From positions 2,129,871 to 2,193,870 of the forward strand of contig CBDBZX010000002.1 in NCBI GenBank assembly GCA_965213645.1: a stretch of 64,000 nt of DNA, in the 5' to 3' direction. The stretch comes from CBDBZX01 sp965213645 (lineage in GTDB: Bacteria > Deinococcota > Deinococci > Deinococcales > Trueperaceae). The position numbers were made by a program, and so were the translations under genes. This document shows positions 33,094 to 41,015 of this stretch, piece after piece. The first letter of the stretch is position 1. Every line of letters starts with the position of its first letter. The notes beneath the pieces are model-generated. The model was not told where the DNA came from, did no database searches, and worked only from the letters and a program-made list of their open reading frames with translations.

Positions 33094-33339
33094 GTGAGCC
33101 GCATTGACAAACTCGTTCAAAAGCTCCTGCAATTTCCCAAGACGATGCGTTTCAGTGAGGTGAAAAAGATTCTGGAGCATTATGGTTATGAAGAGGTGCG
33201 TATAGCAGGGAGTCACCATATCTTCCAGAAAGCTGGGGCTACGCTTATCAACGTGCCTACAATTCGCGGCAGAGAGGTCAAGGTGGAGTATCTCAAGGCA
33301 ATTGCCGCTGACCTCGATTTACAAGGAGCCTCGATATAA
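33094..33339 (+). CDS. hicA: HicA-type mRNA interferase toxin
   Basis: An 81-residue protein with the dsRNA-binding-like HicA/YcfA fold: RFSEVKKILEHYGYEEVRIAGSHHIFQKAG, whose GSHHIF carries the catalytic His, then INVPTIRGREVKVEYLKAIAADL. HicA cleaves mRNA when its antitoxin is lost. It lies 9 bp before hicB in the usual toxin-first order. The GTG start follows a TATCAT box at leaderless spacing. Confidence 0.85.
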   Translation: MSRIDKLVQKLLQFPKTMRFSEVKKILEHYGYEEVRIAGSHHIFQKAGATLINVPTIRGREVKVEYLKAIAADLDLQGASI

Positions 33340-33348
33340 GGAGTATAT

Positions 33349-33705
33349 ATGGCTGTCCAAGATAAAACACTCGAGCACTACATGAGCCTCGACTATCCCG
33401 TAGAGATTCGTCCGATGGAAGATGGCGGCTACTACGCCCGACTGCCAGACTTCGGCAAAGCCGCTGTTCACGCTGACGGCGAGAGTATTGAAGAAGCGCT
33501 CGAGGAGCTGAACGTGGTCAAGCGACTCATCTTGGAGGTAATGCTCGAGCACGGCGATTCCATTCCCGAACCAGGCTCCTACAACACCCACAGCGGACGC
33601 TTCCAAGTCCGCCTCCCTAAAAGCCTGCACCGCGCCCTGGCCCAAGAAGCCGAGCGCGAAGGGGTTAGTCTCAATATGCTAGTGGTCAGCAAACTTTCGC
33701 GTTAA
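33349..33705 (+). CDS. hicB: HicB-type antitoxin
   Basis: A 118-residue antitoxin. The N-terminal partial RNase H-like domain (LDYPVEIRPMEDGGYYARLPDFGKAAVHADGESIEEALEEL) binds HicA. The C-terminal ribbon-helix-helix (GRFQVRLPKSLHRALAQEAEREGVSLNMLVVSKL) binds DNA and should autoregulate the pair. Both domains look complete, so the module is likely functional. Confidence 0.88.
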   Translation: MAVQDKTLEHYMSLDYPVEIRPMEDGGYYARLPDFGKAAVHADGESIEEALEELNVVKRLILEVMLEHGDSIPEPGSYNTHSGRFQVRLPKSLHRALAQEAEREGVSLNMLVVSKLSR

Positions 33706-33779
33706 AGCCTGTTTCGACGGTAGCGTTAAACTTTGCACTGAGCATCTTTTTAAGAGAGCGGTCTTCGCGTTTGTTGAGG

Positions 33780-33923
33780 TATACTCTCCTCATGTACTCG
33801 CTACAGAAGCTCGAGCCCCAACGATGGCGTCGTTATAGATTGACGGTGTACCACAAATTGTGTTCTGTTCTCTGAAATATGCTTTGAGAACGTAAAACTA
33901 ACTCCGTTTAGATGCACAATTTG
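33780..33923 (+). promoter_or_regulatory. Structured leader with mini-ORF upstream of trpE
   Basis: TATACT (33780-33785) ends 6 nt before an ATG at 33792 that opens a 27-codon frame ending at 33875 (MYSLQKLEPQRWRRYRLTVY...), with one Trp codon. Its end overlaps a structure in which CAAATTGTG (33854-33862) pairs with CACAATTTG (33915-33923) around an inner GTTCTC/GAGAAC hairpin. trpE starts 70 bp later. A translation-linked attenuator is possible, but a single Trp codon and the lack of a clear terminator keep this tentative; the frame could also be a gene remnant. Confidence 0.35.
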
Positions 33924-33992
33924 GGACACCTTTAGATTTCTTCCATCTTCATAAAATACCAGGCTCTGAGTTACGAAACGCGAGGTATCACC

Positions 33993-35426
33993 GTGACGCT
34001 TGCAGGTATCCGCACGAAAGTTAAACCCAGTTATAAAGAAGTTCTAGCCGATTTAGAAACGCCTCTGACCGCCTATCTCAAAGTCGCGGGGCATCCTAGT
34101 TTTTTATTGGAAAGCGTCGAACAGGGCGAGCGCGTGGCGCGGTATTCGTTTATCGGCACGGGCGAACGGCGGCGTATTGAGGCAAGAGGTGAGCACCTTA
34201 CCGTCACCACAGCGGAGGGCGCAGAGACCTTTGTATCGGATGATCCTTTGCGCGTGCTCTGGGACTTGACTGTTAAAGACGCTGTTCAGGACCCCGTCCT
34301 CCCCGACTTCTGGGCGGGCGCGGTCGGCTACGCGAGCTACGACCTCATTCGGCGCTACGAAACGCTACCGGACAACAATCCCGACGAGTTGAACATCCCC
34401 GACCTCTTATTCATCGAACCCGAAGCGCTCATCATCTTTGACCACCTCAAGCGCCGTATCTTTATCGTCGCGCCTGCGGAAGTGGACGACGAGGCGGATG
34501 GAGCGAGGGCACACAAGTTAGTCGAACGCCTCTACACGCGGCTGCGCGGACCGTTACCCGGTGTACCGGGAGACAGGGCAGGCATACGCACCGAGTTTAA
34601 GAGCAACTTTACGCATGAGGGTTTCAAAGCGGCTGTCTCTAAGGCTGTCGAATATATCCACGCAGGCGACATCTTCCAAGTCGTGCCGAGTCAGCGTTTG
34701 ACCTCAGACTTGGGCGTCCACCCTTTCGCGCTCTACCGCGCTTTAAGAACGGTCAACCCGAGTCCGTACTTGGGCTATCTCGATTTGGGGCCAGTGACGC
34801 TGGTCTCGAGCAGCCCCGAGAGCTTGGTCCGTAGCGACGGCAAGCAGGTTGAAACGCTGCCGATTGCGGGAACCAGAAAGCGCGGCGCAACACTTGAAGA
34901 GGATACTGCATTAGCCGCAGAACTCCTAGCCGATGAGAAAGAACGCGCCGAACACATCATGCTCGTGGACTTAGGGCGCAACGACTTAGGGCGCGTGTGT
35001 GAGTTCGGCAGCGTGAAGGTAACTGACCTTATGCGCGTCGAGCGCTACAGCCACGTGATGCACATCGTTTCAGAAGTGACAGGGTTGCTAGCAGAGGGGA
35101 AAACGCCATTGGACGCCTTAGCGAGTACGCTACCGATGGGTACAGCGTCGGGCGCACCTAAGATTCGGGCGATGGAGATTATTGATGAACTCGAGCCCGT
35201 TAGACGCGGACCTTACGCGGGCGCGTTCGGCTATTTGAGCGTGTCGGGCGCGATGGACATGGCACTGACGTTGCGAACGGCTGTGATTGCGAACGGCAAG
35301 CTCCACTTACAAGCGGGCGGTGGCATCGTTGCGGACTCGGACCCCGAATTCGAATATCAAGAGTCGATGAATAAACTAGCGGCACTCGTGCGGGCGGTGG
35401 AGCTGGCAACTGAAGGTTTAGCGTGA
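33993..35426 (+). CDS. trpE: Anthranilate synthase component I
   Basis: A 477-residue chorismate-using enzyme that makes anthranilate with the TrpG glutaminase. The N-terminal domain has TPLTAYLKVAGHPSFLLESVEQGERVARYSFIG, with the Ser/Glu feedback-binding region. The catalytic domain has GDIFQVVPSQRL, NPSPYLGYLDLG, SSSPESLVR, PIAGTRKRG, DLGRNDLGRV and the metal-binding RAMEIIDELEP. It is complete. It opens an operon in which each of the next genes overlaps or nearly abuts the previous one, and it uses a GTG start behind CGAGGTATCACC. Confidence 0.95.
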   Translation: MTLAGIRTKVKPSYKEVLADLETPLTAYLKVAGHPSFLLESVEQGERVARYSFIGTGERRRIEARGEHLTVTTAEGAETFVSDDPLRVLWDLTVKDAVQDPVLPDFWAGAVGYASYDLIRRYETLPDNNPDELNIPDLLFIEPEALIIFDHLKRRIFIVAPAEVDDEADGARAHKLVERLYTRLRGPLPGVPGDRAGIRTEFKSNFTHEGFKAAVSKAVEYIHAGDIFQVVPSQRLTSDLGVHPFALYRALRTVNPSPYLGYLDLGPVTLVSSSPESLVRSDGKQVETLPIAGTRKRGATLEEDTALAAELLADEKERAEHIMLVDLGRNDLGRVCEFGSVKVTDLMRVERYSHVMHIVSEVTGLLAEGKTPLDALASTLPMGTASGAPKIRAMEIIDELEPVRRGPYAGAFGYLSVSGAMDMALTLRTAVIANGKLHLQAGGGIVADSDPEFEYQESMNKLAALVRAVELATEGLA

Positions 35427-35890
35427 TTCGGCCTTGCCGAGTCGAGGATGCGGACGGGCTGACCTCTTTGCTGCATAGTTTAGAGGGTTTATCTACTATT
35501 TCCGCAGAACCTCTTGAAACGACGCTCGAGCGGGTGAAAAAGCAGTTGTCTTATGTCGTTGAAAGTTCAGAGCATACACTTCTCGTTGTGACTGAAGAGG
35601 AAAGGATAACGGCCTACATCAGCGCTCACTGGCTCCCTACGCTCCTACACGCGGACGGTGAAGGGTTCATTTCGGAGCTTTTTGTTCATCCTGAGGAGCG
35701 CTCGAGGGGTTTAGGCACAGCGCTCCTCAACTGTATTATTCAAGAGGGTAAGACGAGGGGTTGCGCTAGACTGTCACTACTGAACATGCGGAATAAACCC
35801 TCGTATGAACGTGCTTACTACACCCAAAGAGGTTGGCAGGAGCGGCCCGAGGCGGCGAACTTTGTGCTCGAGTTGAGTGCCGAGCCATGA
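35423..35890 (+). CDS. GNAT-family acetyltransferase in the trp operon
   Basis: A 155-residue acetyltransferase starting with GTG inside the trpE stop (4-bp overlap). MIRPCRVEDADGLTSLLHSLEG is the GNAT N-terminus; ISELFVHPEERSRGLGTALLNCIIQEG contains the acetyl-CoA R-x-x-G-x-G/A loop, and the last strand follows YYTQRGWQERP. The substrate is not evident. Its insertion between trpE and trpG is unusual and does not by itself imply a role in tryptophan synthesis. Confidence 0.85.
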   Translation: MIRPCRVEDADGLTSLLHSLEGLSTISAEPLETTLERVKKQLSYVVESSEHTLLVVTEEERITAYISAHWLPTLLHADGEGFISELFVHPEERSRGLGTALLNCIIQEGKTRGCARLSLLNMRNKPSYERAYYTQRGWQERPEAANFVLELSAEP

Positions 35891-36477
35891 AGCAACCTCA
35901 GAAAATTTTGCTCATCCAAGGACATCCCGATTCACAGAGCTACTGCTTTGCGCTCGCTGAAGCCTACAAGCAGGGAGCCTCGTCCAGCGGCGCTGAGGTC
36001 GAAGAAGTTATCGTTGCCGCGTTGGACTTCAACCCTAATCTTCAGTTTGGCTACCGCCAACGCACTGAGTTAGAGCCCGACTTGCTCGAGGCGCAAAGGC
36101 TCATCAAGTGGTCAGACCACATCGTCCTTATTCACCCCGTGTGGTGGGGCTCAGTGCCCGCGCTCCTCAAAGGTTTTTTAGATAGAGTCTTCTTGCCGGG
36201 TTTCGCGTTCAGAAAGCACGAAGGCTCAAAGATTCGCTGGGATAAACTGCTTAAAGGGCGCTCTGCCCGCATCATCGCGACAGCCGATCAACCCGCCTGG
36301 TTCTACTGGCTGAGGTATAACCGCCCGAGCTACCACATGCTCAAAGGACTTTTGTTCGAGTTTTGCGGCGTTCACCCGGTGAGAAGTACATTTATCGGAC
36401 CGATTCGGCTCTCCTCGGACGCATTTCGGGAGAGGTGGCTCGAGAAGGTTTACGCTTTAGGCAAAGCGCTGAAGTAG
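35887..36477 (+). CDS. Flavodoxin-fold NAD(P)H dehydrogenase (quinone)-like
   Basis: A 196-residue flavoprotein of the NQO1/MdaB/KefF group. It begins KILLIQGHPDSQSYCFALAEAY (FMN/FAD phosphate loop), with DHIVLIHPVWWGSVPALLKGFLDRVFLPGFAF for flavin/quinone binding and a C-terminal FCGVHPVRSTFIGPI strand. The ATG overlaps the GNAT stop (ATGA). Such enzymes reduce quinones by two electrons, protecting against redox cycling. It is a further interposed gene in the trp operon. Confidence 0.85.
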   Translation: MKQPQKILLIQGHPDSQSYCFALAEAYKQGASSSGAEVEEVIVAALDFNPNLQFGYRQRTELEPDLLEAQRLIKWSDHIVLIHPVWWGSVPALLKGFLDRVFLPGFAFRKHEGSKIRWDKLLKGRSARIIATADQPAWFYWLRYNRPSYHMLKGLLFEFCGVHPVRSTFIGPIRLSSDAFRERWLEKVYALGKALK

Positions 36478-36506
36478 CCGCGTGCAAGTATTCAGGAAGG
36501 AGCGTT

Positions 36507-37082
36507 ATGAATATTCTCGTGATTGACAACTACGATTCTTTTACCTACAACTTGGTTCAGTATCTAGGCGAACTCGGCATCACCCCAACCGTCTGGCGCA
36601 ACGACCAATTCAGCTTAGAGGATATCGACACCCTCAACCCTGACGGTATCGTCGTTTCCCCTGGTCCTTGTACCCCTACCGAAGCAGGTCACTCCGTCGA
36701 GGTTATCAAACGCTACGGAGAAACCACGCCCATCTTCGGCGTGTGCTTGGGCCATCAGAGCATCGGCCAAGCCTACGGCGCACAGGTGGTACGTGCGCCT
36801 AAAATCATGCACGGCAAGACGAGCGAGATACGGCACGACGGAACGGCGTCCTTTAAGGACTTGGGCGAAACAGTGACAGCAACGCGCTACCACTCGCTGA
36901 TTGTTAAAGATTTGCCCGATACTTTGGAGGCGAACGCCTGGGTGAATGACGACGGCGAAGAGGTCATCATGGGGCTCAGGCACAAGACCTATCCAGTGTG
37001 GGGCGTGCAGTTTCACCCCGAGAGCATCTTGACGGATACGGGTAAGCAGATGCTTCAGAACTTTTTGGATGTCTGCAAGTGA
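36507..37082 (+). CDS. trpG: Anthranilate synthase component II (glutamine amidotransferase)
   Basis: A 191-residue class I glutaminase supplying ammonia to TrpE. It shows MNILVIDNYDSFTYNLVQYL, PDGIVVSPGPCTP, nucleophile Cys in FGVCLGHQSIGQAYG and the His/Glu pair in WGVQFHPESILT. The ATG at 36507 follows AGGAAGGAGC. It may also serve para-aminobenzoate synthesis, as many single TrpG/PabA proteins do; no pabB is seen here. Confidence 0.95.
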   Translation: MNILVIDNYDSFTYNLVQYLGELGITPTVWRNDQFSLEDIDTLNPDGIVVSPGPCTPTEAGHSVEVIKRYGETTPIFGVCLGHQSIGQAYGAQVVRAPKIMHGKTSEIRHDGTASFKDLGETVTATRYHSLIVKDLPDTLEANAWVNDDGEEVIMGLRHKTYPVWGVQFHPESILTDTGKQMLQNFLDVCK

Positions 37083-37600
37083 TTCATCCCGTCACAGTTG
37101 TTACGCTTGACCTGGGGGCAAAGACGAAAGTGAGGGATAAGGGAGATGAGGTTGAGAGATACGACTTAGAGACGATCCAACCCCGCCCCTACGGACTTTT
37201 CTATGCACATTCACTGGAAGACAACGAGCACATCACTCATATGGCGTGTCAGGTGCTCCCGTCTCTCTACCTTCAGGTGTCGCGCTACACGTGGCGCACC
37301 GATGAGCGTCCTTACGGCGACTATGACTTCTACGTCGACATCATCGGAGAGGTTGAGCGGGGAGAAGCCTGGACAGTGCGCGACCTCTACCTCGACGTGT
37401 TGGTTTTTGAAGAGCAGTGGGCAAAAGTTGTAGACACGGAGGACTATTTACAAGCTGTAGAAGCGGGACACTTCCTTCCCGGTGAACGCGAATTAACCTT
37501 AGGGCGTACCCATTGGCTCGTCAACCAACTTGGTGAACATGGCTACTCGTTAGAACGTTTTTTAGCACAACACGACATACGCTTAGAATGGGAGACCTAA
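37079..37600 (+). CDS. DUF402-family protein
   Basis: A 173-residue cytoplasmic protein with the DUF402 core YDFYVDIIGEVERGEAWTVRDLYLDVLVFEEQWAKVVDTEDYLQAV, where acidic residues coordinate a metal in related nucleoside-diphosphatase/FomD-type phosphatases. It overlaps the trpG stop by 4 bp (GTGA) and the LysE gene by 1 bp, so it is co-translated. Its biochemical role here is unknown. Confidence 0.75.
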   Translation: MIHPVTVVTLDLGAKTKVRDKGDEVERYDLETIQPRPYGLFYAHSLEDNEHITHMACQVLPSLYLQVSRYTWRTDERPYGDYDFYVDIIGEVERGEAWTVRDLYLDVLVFEEQWAKVVDTEDYLQAVEAGHFLPGERELTLGRTHWLVNQLGEHGYSLERFLAQHDIRLEWET

Positions 37601-38235
37601 TGCTCGACCTCACCACGATTCTCGTCTTTTCAGCCGCCGCGCTGCTCCTTAGCGTCACCCCCGGCCCGGACATGCTCTACATCATCGCGCGGAGCGTCGG
37701 GCAGGGGCGCGGGGCGGGGTTGGTTTCGGTTTTGGGAATTTATACAGGCGTCGTGGTACACATTGCAGCGGCGGTGCTCGGGCTATCGGCACTCTTGGCA
37801 TCCTCAGCGGTGGCGTTTAGCGTGGTGAAGTATTTGGGGGCGGCGTACCTCATTTATCTGGGCGTTCGCACGTTGCTAAACCGTGAAGAAGAGGTGCGGG
37901 GCCCTCAGCTATCCCGCGCCACCTCCTACAAAATCTACTATCAGGGCATGGTCACGAACGTCCTAAACCCTAAAATTGCGCTTTTCTTCCTCGCCTTCTT
38001 GCCACAATTTGTGAATCCCGAGAGCGGCGCAGTTGGGATGCAAATTCTCTTGCTCGGTCTGCTTTTTGTTGTGAACGGCGCACTTGTAGACATTGTTGTC
38101 GCGCTGCTCGCGGGCGCTTTAGGAAATTGGCTCAAGGCGAAGACGGTTTTTTGGCAGGCGCAACGCTGGTTTACGGGGACGGTTTTTATCGCGCTTGGTA
38201 TCGGCACGGCGTTTGCGGATACGCGCAAGACGTAG
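37600..38235 (+). CDS. LysE/RhtB-family amino acid exporter
   Basis: A 211-residue membrane protein with six helices and the family signature FSAAALLLSVTPGPDMLYIIARSVGQGRGAGLVSVLGIYTG. KYLGAAYLIYLGVRTLL and NPKIALFFLAFLPQFV are also typical. It exports an amino acid or related metabolite. The ATG at 37600 shares a base with the DUF402 stop (TAATG) and has GGGAGACC upstream; an ATG 12 bp earlier is less likely. Its place in the trp operon suggests a tryptophan-pathway or unrelated substrate, undecided. Confidence 0.88.
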   Translation: MLDLTTILVFSAAALLLSVTPGPDMLYIIARSVGQGRGAGLVSVLGIYTGVVVHIAAAVLGLSALLASSAVAFSVVKYLGAAYLIYLGVRTLLNREEEVRGPQLSRATSYKIYYQGMVTNVLNPKIALFFLAFLPQFVNPESGAVGMQILLLGLLFVVNGALVDIVVALLAGALGNWLKAKTVFWQAQRWFTGTVFIALGIGTAFADTRKT

Positions 38236-38622
38236 ATGGCGCAGGTTGTAGTCTACGGATTAAGAGGTCACTTAGAAGAGGTCAGAACTGAACTGTCCGA
38301 CGTGATTCACGGCTGTTTGACTGACGCTTTAGGACTCCCTTTTGACAAGAGGTTTCAGCGGTTTATTCCCCTCAGTCCAGATGACTTCATCTAACCCCAA
38401 AACCGCACGAAGAGGTATACGGTGCTCGAGCTAAGCATGTTTGAAGGGCGCTCGGTAGAGGTAAAAAAGCGGCTCATTCGCCTGCTTTTTGAGAGGTGCA
38501 GCGCGTTGGGTATTGAGAGAAATGACCTGGAAATCACGATTTTCGAAACGCCCAAGCACAACTGGGGGATACGCGGCGTACCGGGGGATGAATTAGACCT
38601 CTCGTATAAGGTTGAGGTTTGA
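38236..38622 (+). pseudogene. Tautomerase-superfamily gene with in-frame stop
   Basis: The frame starting ATG 38236 reads MAQVVVYGLRGHLEEVRTEL and LTDALGLPFDKRFQRFIPLSPDDFI, then TAA at 38392-38394. It resumes in the same frame as PQNRTKRYTVLELSMFEGRSVEVKKRL to ETPKHNWGIRGVPGDELDL. The two halves form one 128-codon tautomerase_2-type protein, although these enzymes normally use Pro2 as catalytic base and here residue 2 is Ala. A single base change accounts for the stop. The second half could be re-initiated at GTG 38422. Confidence 0.7.
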
Positions 38623-38686
38623 GACAAGGTATATTTTTGAGACTCGAGCCCTCAGTCATCACACGATAAACTTGGAGGAATTCAAG

Positions 38687-39730
38687 GTGGATACAAAGCA
38701 AAATACCGAATTCGACATCGCCCCCTTACTCAGCGATGTCTTCGAAGGCAAAACGTTAGGACAAGACCGCGCTAGGGCGGTCATGGGGCAACTCATGGAC
38801 GGCGAGCTGAGCCAGATGCAAGCCGCCGCGCTCTTAGCGGCACTTCGCACAAGAGGTGAGACGGTAGACGAAATCATCGGTTTCGCTCAAGCGATGCGCG
38901 AACGCGCGATTAAGGTCTCGGTCAATGTAGACGGACCTCTTTTAGACACCTGCGGCACGGGCGGCACGGGTGTAAGCACATTCAACATCAGCACGGCGAG
39001 CCTCTTTGTGGTGGCGGCGGGCGGCGTGAAGGTCGCTAAGCACGGCAACCGCGCGGTGACGCGCAAGTCGGGGGCAGCGGACGTGTTGGAGGCGTTCGGT
39101 GTCAACTTGGAGGCGACGCCTGAGCGGTTGGCGGAGAGTATCCGTGAGGTCGGGTTAGCGTTTATCTACGCCCGCGCTCACCACCCCGCCATGAAGTTCG
39201 TCGCGCCCATTCGCGCGAACCTCAAAGCCCGCACGATTTTCAACTCGCTCGGACCGCTCACCAATCCAGCCGGAGCCAATCGGCAGCTTTTAGGCGTCTA
39301 TGACCCCGCGCTCACCGAACCTCTTGCGCAAGTATTGGCAGGGCTCGGTGCGGAGCGAGCGTTAGTTGTCTACGGCGACGGGATTGACGAACTCACCGTT
39401 TGCGGTGAAACGAAAGTCACGGAACTCGACGCAGGGGGCACGCTTCGCAGCTACGTAGTACATCCTCGAAGCATCGGTTTAGCCGTCTATGACCGCGCCG
39501 AAATCATAGGCGGCACGCCCGAAGAGAACGCGGTCATGATTCGCGGCATCCTGCGTGGAGAGGTGCACGGCGCGAAGCGTGATGTGGTGCTCCTCAACGC
39601 AGGCGCGGCGCTCTATTTGGCGGATGAAGCGCCCACGATTGCTGAAGGTGTTATGTTGGCGGCTGAGTTGATTGATGAGGGTGAGGCGGCGCGGAAGCTC
39701 GAGGATTACGTCGCTTTTAGCCAGGGGTAA
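38687..39730 (+). CDS. trpD: Anthranilate phosphoribosyltransferase
   Basis: A 347-residue enzyme joining anthranilate to PRPP, the second committed step of tryptophan synthesis. The N-terminal helical domain leads to DTCGTGGTGVSTFNISTASLFVVAAGG (PRPP binding), KHGNRAVTRKSGAADVLEAFGV, the anthranilate region FAPLYHP-like FIYARAHHPAMKFVAPIR, then FNSLGPLTNPAGA. The GTG at 38687 has GGAGGA 8 nt upstream. It is the last trp gene of the cluster; trpC, F, B and A are not in the window. Confidence 0.95.
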   Translation: MDTKQNTEFDIAPLLSDVFEGKTLGQDRARAVMGQLMDGELSQMQAAALLAALRTRGETVDEIIGFAQAMRERAIKVSVNVDGPLLDTCGTGGTGVSTFNISTASLFVVAAGGVKVAKHGNRAVTRKSGAADVLEAFGVNLEATPERLAESIREVGLAFIYARAHHPAMKFVAPIRANLKARTIFNSLGPLTNPAGANRQLLGVYDPALTEPLAQVLAGLGAERALVVYGDGIDELTVCGETKVTELDAGGTLRSYVVHPRSIGLAVYDRAEIIGGTPEENAVMIRGILRGEVHGAKRDVVLLNAGAALYLADEAPTIAEGVMLAAELIDEGEAARKLEDYVAFSQG

Positions 39731-39733
39731 GAT
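39728..39733 (+). promoter_or_regulatory. Leaderless-type -10 box for the 39739 pseudogene
   Basis: TAAGAT overlaps the trpD stop codon and ends 5 nt before the GTG at 39739. Confidence 0.4.
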
Positions 39734-39738
39734 AACCT

Positions 39739-40228
39739 GTGATTTGGCTTCAGTTGTTAGTAACCTTGATTACTGCTTTTGGCGGCGCTTACTTTGGCAC
39801 GTGGTTAAATAAAAATCGGTACTACTAAGAGAAATGGTGGGATAGGAAAGCAGATACTTATGTAGCTTTAACCAAATACGTGCGAAAGTTCTTGGAACTT
39901 ACTAAGCAGAACGATGAAAATGTGTTCGGTGGTCAGTTCAATTTACAAGCTGCCGAACAAAATAAAACTCAGTTGTACCGCTTAACTGAAAGTTTTAATT
40001 TTGACCTAGTAGTAAAGTACGATATTCCTGCCAACTGAAATATCTTCTAAACTTTATGAAATTAATGGCATAGTAGAACAATATGTTTGGCATACCGATA
40101 TTTCTGGAATGGATGCAGCGAACTTGTTTAACGTTATTGCACATCTGGAAGGTTCTTTACATAAGCGCAATGAACAACTTACAAAAATGATGAGAGATGA
40201 CCTTCAAAAAACAAACCCTTTCACGTAA
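39739..40228 (+). pseudogene. Membrane-anchored hypothetical gene, disrupted by a stop and a frameshift
   Basis: The GTG at 39739 opens IWLQLLVTLITAFGGAYFGTWLNKNRYY, one membrane helix, then TAA at 39826-39828. The same frame goes on EKWWDRKADTYVALTKYVRKFLEL to LTESFNFDLVVK. Near 40013-40020 it shifts by one, and the new frame reads TIFLPTEISSKLYEING to HKRNEQLTKMMRDDLQKTNPFT and ends at 40228. The product would be a ~163-residue single-span protein with a KWWxRKxxxY motif, a type often found as an orphan accessory gene. The sequence is AT-rich relative to trpD. The shift fits an extra A in an AAA run. Confidence 0.65.
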
Positions 40229-40288
40229 CCTAAACCCTCTATGTTTCGGAAAAGTTCAAAACTAGGCTCTTGGCTTTCAACTCATGTC

Positions 40289-40765
40289 TCACAGATACAC
40301 CTCTCGTCCATCCTGCAACCGCACATACCCCATCTCCAAAAGCGTTTTAAGCTTCACCAAATTCTCCGCCACCGCCCCTTTGACCTTGCGCTCAGCGAAA
40401 CCCTTGAAAAGCCCTAACGACGCTCCGCCGAGCGTCCATTCATCGGTGAGCTTGGTGCTGCGCGTATTCTCTTTGTCCGCGTCCGTCAGCACGAACCGCA
40501 TCTTGAGCATCCGCGCAGGCGGTAGAGTTTCGATAGTGATAGCGCGATTTGGGCTGTATTCGATGACCTCATAGTCTTGCGTGTCCGTTTTGCGCACCTG
40601 ACGGTAGACCGTACCGACTTTACCCACTTTTCCCGAAAGTTTGCTGACGGTGAGCACGTGAACGTTCCACTTGGGCATGTTGCGAAAGTCTGAAAGAAAC
40701 GCGAATACCTCTTCTTTGGGACGGTTGATGATGAGGCTGTTTTTGAAGGTGATGATGCTCGCCAT
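40289..40765 (-). CDS. SRPBCC-fold (polyketide cyclase/START-like) protein
   Basis: A 158-residue protein with the SRPBCC pattern: LIINRPKEEVFAFLSDFRNMPKWN at the N-terminus (first strand and helices of the lipid-binding cavity), TVYRQVRKTDTQDYEVIEYSPNRAITIE, then KLTDEWTLGGASLGLFKGFAERKVKGAVAENLVKLKTLLE as the long C-terminal helix. Such proteins bind hydrophobic ligands; the ligand is unknown. Its ATG directly follows the stop of the upstream 73-residue gene, so they form an operon. Confidence 0.8.
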   Translation of the reverse strand: MASIITFKNSLIINRPKEEVFAFLSDFRNMPKWNVHVLTVSKLSGKVGKVGTVYRQVRKTDTQDYEVIEYSPNRAITIETLPPARMLKMRFVLTDADKENTRSTKLTDEWTLGGASLGLFKGFAERKVKGAVAENLVKLKTLLEMGYVRLQDGREVYL

Positions 40766-40987
40766 CTAACCGCGCTCGTTTCCGCGTTTGACGTTGCCGG
40801 TGAGGTTTGCTATAAGAAGTTGAGACTTTTGAGAGGTTGAGCGCTCGAGCCTCCCCACCCCCTTCTTCGCCTCTTGCCCTTTGAGGGTTTTTACACGCTT
40901 ACCATTCCAGAAAATAAAGAGGTTGTCCTTGCTCACCTGATAGGAGAAAGGCTCCTCGTCTAATCCACCACGCTGATTGGGTTTCAC
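40766..40987 (-). CDS. Conserved small hypothetical protein
   Basis: A 73-residue basic protein. DEEPFSYQVSKDNLFIFWNGKRVKTLKGQEAKK is a compact conserved-looking block that I have seen in uncharacterised small bacterial proteins, but no function is known to me. It starts 9 bp after the stop of no other minus gene and lies immediately upstream of, and adjacent to, the SRPBCC gene. Confidence 0.65.
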   Translation of the reverse strand: MKPNQRGGLDEEPFSYQVSKDNLFIFWNGKRVKTLKGQEAKKGVGRLERSTSQKSQLLIANLTGNVKRGNERG

Positions 40988-41015
40988 CTCTCCAGTTTAC
41001 GACAAACGAACAACC

